The notes beneath the pieces are model-generated. The model had not been told where the DNA came from. It was given only the letters and a program-made list of their open reading frames with translations, and did not search any database. This document shows positions 55,654 to 64,000 of a DNA stretch of 64,000 nt, piece after piece. The stretch is taken from contig JBANSL010000012.1 of assembly GCA_037127255.1 (NCBI GenBank), positions 24,686,615 to 24,750,614 of the forward strand. The letters run 5' to 3'. The stretch is from Persicaria tinctoria (lineage: Eukaryota > Streptophyta > Magnoliopsida > Caryophyllales > Polygonaceae). The position numbers and the translations under genes were made by a program. The first letter of the stretch is position 1; every line of letters begins with the position of its first letter.

Positions 55654-58600
55654 TTAGGCTGATGGGGTTCCTTCTTTATTCGTACCCCACTCTTCTTCAG
55701 CCTCTTCTTCAGCCTCGTTGCCATTAACAAGTACAGCACTATCATTCGAACCCGCTTCCTCCACTACTGCCTCTGCATGGCCCTCGTCTCCATCCTGCTC
55801 TACATCGTCTTCTACAACCTGTGAAGCATCAGATGTACATCAAGGTAGAGCAAATTCAGTAGACTTTGAAACAGATTAGAAGCTCAGCCTCCACTATTTC
55901 ATGATGAAATATTAGGAAGACTAGCAGAAGTTACAGCAGAAGGTAAAAATGTTCCCCTGTAATCATTTCAGGCCTAAATAAATAGTGTACGAAGAGAATT
56001 AGTTAGCTCCAAAGATTATCATGTACAAATGGTCAAAGAGCACACACACCTCATCAACATGGGATGCATCTCCATTTTCAAGGGGTTGATCTTCACTTAT
56101 TTGCATACTTTTAAATACTTCAACAAGATCAACCCTTGACTTGTCAGCATAATTCAAATATTCCTCAGCAGAAGGATAATTTCCCCTGGAAAATGTAGAA
56201 GAAAGCAATTCCTATTAGCAGATAGATAAGAATATATTTCCAAATAAACTAGTAGTGTCCATAATATAAATGTGTTATTACCAAAAAGTCAAAAACACAT
56301 CAATATAGAAAGAAGAGACTGCTCTAAAAAAGGATGAACAACATGTGAAATAATCAAACAGAGACTATAATACCTTCTCTCTGCAACACTGGACTCAACA
56401 TCAAGAGCTATTTGCCAATCATCAAACAAATTAGGGTACTCTTGAGGGTCTGCCAATGATTCTGCTGCTTTTGGATTGATCTGCAAGCAAATGCAAATAA
56501 TGATATGAAGAAAGCTTGAACAATCAAAGAAAAAACATTCTCATCTTACACAGTATCATTAGACGAGACAATAAAAAATCTCGAACAAAGGGCAAAGAAA
56601 TGCGAATAAAATTCAGAATAACTGGAAACATAAAAAGGCAAGTAATATGAAGGATCAAATGGAAGAATATTATACTCTTTAGAGCCAACACAATGTTAAT
56701 GATAGGAATTGTGCAGGAAACGGAAGAGGATGGAAATCTATTGGAGAGAAATTTCCATTTCTAATCAAATTGGAAGAGAAAGGTTAATGCATGTACAAAT
56801 TGTGAAGTATATGATGATACAATTATGAAAAGCATTAGTTGGCAAGCAGATAACCTTGCTCAGATCTTTTCTCCATATGGCAACAATTTCAGACACCTTG
56901 CTAGGAAGATAAGATCGTGCCATCAAAGCAGCCTCAGGTATCCGGTTGCTGCAATTAAGGAAATACTTCACAAAGGGAGAGGAGGAAGTAGAATCTCAAA
57001 GAAAATAAATGAAAAGAAAAATGAAGTTGTACCTGTCCACCAACAGCTTAAGGCAATCTTCCAATTTACCCAACATGAATAGACAAAGAAAGGCAACGTT
57101 ATTTTTCCCTTGCTCTTGAGCTAGATTAGCAAGTCTAGATATTCCTTCTGCATCACCAATAGAAGAATACAGCAACAGCAGACCACTCAAATCCATTGCG
57201 CTGTTCAGACATTCCTCGGCCATTTCCAACTGATATAATATGAAGAGCATAAGAATACAGGTCACAGGACATGTGAAAACATATGTAATTGCCCAAAGAA
57301 TCAACAGCTGTGCCACATTTCAAGAGGCAGATGCCTTGTCTTGTGAGTGCGTTGCATTGCGTGTTTTCTAATGGAAACAAGCTTCTTTGTATGTTTCCTC
57401 TGTTTTTCAGGTTTATATTAATGTGCATGTCTTCTGTATTCTTTGTGGATAAATTTAGGCCTTGGGAAAATATGAGGAACTAATAGTGCAATTTGTCCAG
57501 GGTTAGTAAGAACCTTTCCAGTGGACATGGCTAATTCACCTAACTGCTTCCACTTCGATTCACTCTGAACTTCACCAGCTATATCCTGCAAGCATAAAAC
57601 ACGCAATTACAGAAGGAATAATATGCAAAGTTAAAATATGAACTTTTCCTTTTCGCCCTAACTTACCTTCGCAACTTCTATTCTACCAAGTTGTATGGCT
57701 AACTCAAACCTATAATCAGGATCTGTAGCCACTTCAAGTGCTTCCTCTACCATACCACGTGATTCCAGAAATCGAGCAACACTGAAAAATTACAGAACTT
57801 TTTCTTGAGATCTAATGAAAACAGAGAAATATAATGCAATAAGAATCGTGCTCACAATATTTAGCCTAGAGTTTCAAATTGATATATGTTGATTCAATTC
57901 TATGAATGAGTTACCACAGGGCAAATTGGATGCAGTTACAAGTACCAATGCTTTGAGATGGGGTAAAACAGAAATATTTCCAGAGAACAGCACCCTATAT
58001 ATCAAGCTGAAAATAATAAAACTTCCAATTCCTTCTTTCCCCCTTCAAATCATTTTAACTTTCCAGAAAAAACAAATAAAAGAACTTGAATATTACATGG
58101 AAAATCTATGGATTCTTACCTGTTGTGGTGCTCCTTAGGAATATCAGACAAAAGAGCATTGGCCCTTTCAAAGTCACCACGCATCACAAGAGTCTTATAC
58201 TCAATCAAGCTAAGAAGAAGTGTGTATCCCATTACACTGAAATGACAAAACCAACAAAGAGCAATATAAAAGAATTCAAAACCAGAAAAGGCAAAATCAG
58301 AAACTGAGAACTCAAGCAAACTCTAGAAGTAGGCTTACTTGAACTCTTTGTCAATGAGATAAACACGGCTCTGGGCAGCAAGGTACCCCAATAGGTACAT
58401 TGGACGATCCAAGTGAAACATCGTAGTCACCTGTATCAAGTGATTACAAATCAGACATAAATAGAAGTTCATAAACAAAAATGTTATTAATAACCCAAGA
58501 GCAATCATAGGAAAGGAAGAAATCTATTCATACCTCACCACCAACACAATAATTGAGCCTCCCTGAAGAGTTGTTATAAATGAAACAGTCGCCAACCCAT

Positions 58601-59797
58601 AAACCAGTTCTCACTCGTTCATTTGTTTCATGGAGAAGCTCAAAAGAATCCTCCACACCCTGTTCATCAATTGGCCTTCCACTATCGAAATAGGATGACA
58701 CCGTATCTCGCTGTAACACGGACACACAATTAATCCTACTATTATTTTTATACACAGTCAAGTATATCTTCTTCAAGGAAAAAACAATCCCGATTTATGT
58801 GTGGATAAATGACTCCAGACAGAATTAGCTTATATTTCTAAAAATTATAAAAGCAGAAACATATATAATTGTTTCCTAAAAAAAGAGGCATACACGATGC
58901 ATGGGCATTAATTGAGCGTGTGAAGTATTCAGCTAAACATTTCCTGAAACTTACAAATCATTTGAGTATGAAAAGTATACTAGCTTTCAAGCTCTATAGA
59001 GCCAAAAAAAAATAGTGAGCTATATATGGAGCTGCAACATATGAAGACCACAAGAGATAAACAGGATAAAATTCTTACATCAAAAACCAAAATAAAACTC
59101 TTACATTGTATTTGAGTATATAAAACGATGTATCGCTGGAAATAGCTACCAAATCACCACTGTCAGCCCAATAGAGATTCTGAAATGATTAAGAAGTCAG
59201 TGAAAATTATTTTACATTGCACGGCAAACTACTGATGACTGAAGATTATAAATTTTTATCTTCTTACTTTGACGTTAACATCAATTCTGCGAATCAACCG
59301 GCATTCTGCCCAGTCATAGAAACAAATAAAGTCATTGGAGCACATAGCCAACAGATTTCCTCCATAAATTCGCTCAGCAGAAAAGGTCGGTCTAATACTC
59401 TTCTTCTCCTGAAAAGAGAAATTTATGTCAAGCTCCATTTAGATCAGTAAGAAATAAAAGATATGAGATATCTAGTATAAACATTAGGAGTCTAGCACCA
59501 CTTCACCAAATACACAGAATAAACACGTGTATAGAGCAAGCTTGAGAGTCAAGTACAAATTAGAAGCTGAAAGTTTAATAGACATCCTCTGGCTAGTAGC
59601 ATACATATACGCATTTTTTGTGGTCCAGAATTTTCTTCATAGTGGTGCCCTGATCATCTAAGAGAATAAAGACATTCAATCTGAACACAAAGTTGAAACA
59701 TAATTGCTAACTGGATTTCTTCTTATGCAGGAGTGCAGGAGTGCAGGAGCAGCAGGACGGACATTGTAACTTCTCACATAGAGCTTCTTCGTTGATT

Positions 59798-59828
<31 letters not shown>

Positions 59829-60948
59829 GGGGGTTGATCCGTTCTTAACAATATGATACCTGGAAATTTTTGCTAAAGATCTTGATCTTGGATGTGCTTT
59901 CTCTCACAGCATATTCACCATCAGATGACCAGACAAATTCCAAACCAGAACCGAATGACCTATTCCTCCATGCAACTGATGTATAAATGACATACTCCCC
60001 ATCCCCGCACACAACAACAAACCTTCCATTTGGGTTGTGCTTCAGGTACTGAAAACATAACATCAAAAGACTATCAGATTGCTGCACAACTTATTCCAAT
60101 GTTCAACTACAAAATCCTTGAAAGCCAAAATAATTCAAGAACATAAATTTTATATAAGCATTAACCCATTTATAACATTTTATTCAAGAAATAGCACTAA
60201 TTGATTGCTTATGTAAGCATAATAAGGGTCTTCATGAGTTGGTTATAAATATTTGTTTAAAGATTCAATATGCAAAAATGCAGAAAAAGTTTAATAACAT
60301 TTCACAATTTACCTGCGGATAAAGATCACAGGAGCCCAACTCTTTCACAGCCAATGGTAATCTTTCCCCATCAGTAACCTACGGAACACAAACAAAATGA
60401 GGAAATGCATTAATGAGATCTTCCTTCTTTTTATGAAACAAGCATAAATATGTTTCATTGAGCTCTAACCTCGTAACCAGATCCAACACGCCTAATATCA
60501 GACGTTTGAATCTCATTATGCTTCGCCCAAATTATCTTTCCTGAATTATCCATACTAGCAACAGGTATCTCCCGACCAAGCTTGACCATAATGGACCCTT
60601 CATCATAACCAATTACAACCCTGCAAAAGAATGAAAGAGAACAGAAGTCATTGACAAAATGGCACACAGAAGTTGGGAAGTTACACAAATTTAATTAGAA
60701 GGAAAAAACATGTAGGCTTACCGTCGGGAACCTTTCATGTAACCAATAGCCCAAACTCTTTCCAATCCATAGTTTAGGGTATTCTCAAGCCTGCATATCA
60801 ACCAAAGGTATATAAAAGGGTCAAATGACATAATAAAAATATATTATAGGACATACTTTAAATTATCAACTAATGAAAGGGCAGTCCCGTATGCCCAATT
60901 TTTTTATTTTATACGAAAAAAAAAAGAAAAGAACTTACAGAAAAAGGA

Positions 60949-61015
<67 letters not shown>

Positions 61016-63653
61016 GTGTGGTGTAAGTGTGTAACATATTATTTATTTTCCAGCAAAAAAAATGCCAGAAGGCAAAATGACCCAAGCCATTTTGAGGAGC
61101 ATTGACTTGAAAAAACAGTAGTAATATAATATCTTAAGTAAAGGGAAACAAAAAAAAAGCAAAAAAAAGAAAGAAATTTGATAGTTAGCCAGTTGCCTGC
61201 CAACTCAAGTGCAATTTGATATTGATTGTCGATTGCCTGCTAACTGAAGTGTAATTTGAGCCAACTCGACTAAATCTTAAAAGATTGCTAAAAGGCTAAA
61301 TCAAGTTACCTGTAAGTAGTAGAATGCCAGATCCTAACTGTCCCATCCTCAGAACCAGTGATAATTATTGGAAGTTCAGGATGAAAACACACAGCTGAAA
61401 CATTGTGTGTATGTCCTTCCAATGTCTGAACACAGCTTTTGGTTTGATAGTCCCACACCTGGATTTCAGAAATTTGATAGTTAGCCCCTAGTTATACAAA
61501 ATTGAGCTATATACCAAGTACAAGAAACAAACTGACTTTTGCTGTGTGATCATCAGATCCAGTTATCAAATATGGTTTATCACCACCAGTGAAGTAATCC
61601 ACGCAGTTGACCCCTTTCATGTGAGCATCCAGAGTAAAATTTGGGTCGGGCGATCCAAGATTCCAAATCTGAGTTGAACAATGGCAAAACATTCAAATGA
61701 TGTGGCGTCCAAAACATACCCAGGGGGGGGGGGGGGGGTCTATTCAATATGGTGCAAGCTGAGGAACTAAAGAAGTAAATCACCTTTATAGTCCGGTCAA
61801 GAGAGGCACTGGCAAAAGTGTTGGTATCTTTTGGATTAAAAGTCACTTGCATCACATAGTGGGAATGTCCTTCAAAAATCTGGGTACATACCCAGCCTTT
61901 ATCCCAATCCCATAACTTTATAAGCATGTCATCAGATGATGAGAGCACATACGGAAGTGTAGGATGGACTGCCACACATCTAATGTAATCTGTGTGTGCC
62001 TCAAATACTTTCACTTTATCCATGGTGTTGTAATTGTACACACGTATGAACATGTCATCAGCACCAGCAACAACCCACTGTTTTCGTGCAACAAACTTGG
62101 CAGATCTCACTGCAGGTTATCATAGAAATTTGCAAAATACAAAGAATAGACTTCAGTGATGTAGTTCATAACAATATAAGAGAGAAGGAAGGGAGCAAAT
62201 GGCATTATACCAGGTAACTCAGACACCTCAAATGACTTCGCCATAGTCTGCAAGAAGCATCAGAAACAATCAGTATTATCACAAGGAAAACAATTCATAC
62301 TCGTTACCGCGGGATATTTAGATCCAAACGGCATTATGCATGTCTTGAACAAACAAGTAATAAATAATGCTTGCTTTTCTTGATGACAGTATGGAGTGAC
62401 CATGGCGACACAGATTATTATAATACCCGCTTATGTTCTAGTGCTATTCCCATAACACGACAATTTACAACGCAAAATTGGATATCAAATATTTTGAAAC
62501 ATGCCATATGCAAAGATGGATATAATCTTGGACGAGGAGCAAGAGATAATAGTAACAAAGAATTCATAATGAAGAAACACGTGTGTACACACAAACATAC
62601 AATCATGAGGATAAATCGTATGAAACATGTGAAAAGATACCTATTGGACAGTGTTAGGGGCAAAACTTTCTACAGATTTGACCTTTTGAACCTCATAAGG
62701 AGCTACACTAGACAGAATCAATTGGGATGTGTAAGGTGTATTTAATCCTATACCTTGAGTAAGGACAAGAAATAATCAAAACACTAAGCATTGAATGAGA
62801 GCATAAATGCAAAGAGGAATTAGGAGAATACACCAAAGCCTTTGTGGAATGGCTGAACAGAAATGTGAGGGAGACAAATATCAGTTACTCAAACATTAAT
62901 CATCGAGCAAGTAAATATCAAAGAAATGTGTCCAGATCATCTTAACATGACCAACCAAGGGTAGGTAGGACATTTTGAATGTTATGATATTTCAGCCATT
63001 GTGACAGAAATAAAAATAAGTGTTATCTCAGCCTAAGTTTTCTTAAGCTATTACAGCAATGAAATCCAAGCTATTGTCACACTAACTGAGCTAGCGCAGA
63101 TGAGTATAAATGTACAACAGCTTCCTAAATCCTAACCTGGGACTGATAGTTCCAGATCACCACCGTACCAGAGTACAAACTTGCCAGAATCCTGTCGACA
63201 TCAAAAAGAAAATTTGCACTAAACAAACTGCCACATGATATTCAACTTAAGAGAGCAATCTACAAAATATAGCAATGAGCAGAAAGATTACCATGGCTCT
63301 GTTGGATGCAGATCCACAGATTTTACTCTCTCCGATCTTTGAGCGAGTTTCCTCTGATTCAAGAAAACACAATGAGCACATCGGGAAAAAATTCCGACCA
63401 AATCAAAAGCAAAAGATCAAAACAGAATTCAAAGGGAGAAAAACAAGCGAAATTACCTTGATTTCAAGTCGAAGCGGCTAATGAAACCAAGCACCGAAAA
63501 CAAACAAATTCCAAACAATCAATCAGCGAACCAGATCCGTAGCATAATAACGAAATCAAATAGAAAAAGACTGCCGCAATTAAATGGAAATCAAAGCGAA
63601 TTCAGATCAGATCTAAGCTCTATAAGACTAACAGCAAGCATTGCACTAACCAT
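55654..63653 (-). CDS. Coatomer subunit beta' (beta'-COP)
   Basis: A COPI coat subunit that binds dilysine cargo signals and works at the Golgi in retrograde transport to the ER. About 24 coding exons with GT-AG borders. Exon 1 contributes only ATG (63651-63653, donor ATG|GTTAGT) and exon 2 is a 21-nt micro-exon (PLRLEIK). The first seven-bladed WD40 propeller is in exons 3-9 ([60 protein letters not shown]). The second propeller/WD-associated region follows ([54 protein letters not shown]). Then comes the alpha-solenoid ([56 protein letters not shown]). The C-terminal tail is acidic and ends EGTPSA, TAA 55654-55656. No stop or frameshift was seen in the exons, so it looks functional. Introns hold (AT)n and G-run tracts. 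Confidence 0.97.
59796..59833. repeat. T12-G26 homopolymer in a beta'-COP intron
   Basis: Twelve T are followed by 26 G (59808-59833). The length should be treated with caution because such runs are hard to sequence. A second run of 16 G lies at 61723-61738 in another intron. Confidence 0.85.
60952..61012. repeat. (AT)n microsatellite in a beta'-COP intron
   Basis: About 30 AT units inside the intron between the WD40 exon ending near 61309 and the next exon at about 60791. Confidence 0.9.
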
Positions 63654-64000
63654 CTTGGGAGATCACGAAGGTCGATCCAGACGGACTGGATAAGAAACCG
63701 CGACTGACGAACCCTAGAAATCAAGCACACAGGCAACGAGCGAGAGAGAGCAACAGATCTCTGAGTAGAAAGGAGCTTCGACAACCCCCGGAAGTGACCG
63801 ATAGTCGGTAGAGAGAGGAAGGGGGTTTTGAGGACTATGGAGTATGGAGATGAGTTTGGGGGCTCGGATTCGGGGGAAGCGTTTTGACGTTTTGCAGTTG
63901 AGATTTGAGGAGGTGAAAAAATGGCAACCAGATGTGCAAATCAAGCAAAACTAGTTGTTTTCCCGAATCTTGTTGGGGGTTTTCACAATATTTTCGATCG
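63654..64000 (-). promoter_or_regulatory. beta'-COP promoter and 5' UTR
   Basis: The region upstream of the ATG contains AACCCTAGAAATCAAGC and GAGAGAGAG tracts typical of plant 5' UTRs. No clear TATA box at a fixed distance was identified. The window ends within the promoter. Confidence 0.4.

Overview
The window is nuclear DNA from a flowering plant, most likely a eudicot. The evidence is AT-rich intergenic DNA, GT-AG spliced genes for conserved eukaryotic proteins (beta'-COP coatomer and the Nup50 nucleoporin), a plant thionin-like peptide gene, and dense plant transposable elements (L1-type LINEs, Ty3 and Ty1 LTR elements, hAT, Mutator-like, CACTA and Helitron). The species cannot be named from the sequence.

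Layout. 1-2.7 kb: a hAT element carrying a captured exon, a tRNA-like SINE head and a CACTA end. 2.9-11.63 kb: a decayed LINE whose ORF1 is interrupted by a young, deleted Ty3-type LTR element (4729-about 9600). 11.63-23.56 kb: a large element that looks VANDAL/Mutator-like, with a coiled-coil gene on the + strand and two paralogous DUF1985-Ulp1 protease genes on the - strand. Its introns and spacers are filled with about 45 copies of TGTCAC/GTGACA, very often spaced 22 bp apart. 23.6-30 kb: SINE heads, MITEs, a GC-rich island and a second phased array with a different motif (TGTCAAGTAAA). 30.2-35.2 kb: a hAT MITE, a small Helitron and a Mutator-like element with a truncated transposase fused to an OTU protease. 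36-41.7 kb: a palindromic 25-bp array, a mini-Helitron, a second hAT MITE, a SMART/TRIM-like LTR element with perfect 5-bp duplications inserted in an RNase H pseudogene, and a copia 3' end.

Genic part. 42.2-42.7 kb holds a two-exon thionin-like secreted peptide gene (-). 43.1-47.9 kb is a Helitron cluster, a LINE tail and a MITE. 49.2-51.8 kb is NUP50 (-), with an intronless coding sequence and a 5'-UTR intron. 52.1-53.0 kb is a fold-back Mutator-type MITE. 55.65-63.65 kb is the full beta'-COP gene (-), about 24 coding exons.

How it fits together. The two housekeeping genes and the peptide gene look intact and independent. The most distinctive feature is the 11.6-23.6 kb element. DUF1985 proteins of Arabidopsis VANDAL elements (VANC) are known anti-silencing factors that target short, often tandemly repeated motifs in their own noncoding DNA. 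Here two DUF1985 genes sit inside a dense, phased motif field, which is the architecture expected of such a system, although both genes now carry stop codons or frameshifts.
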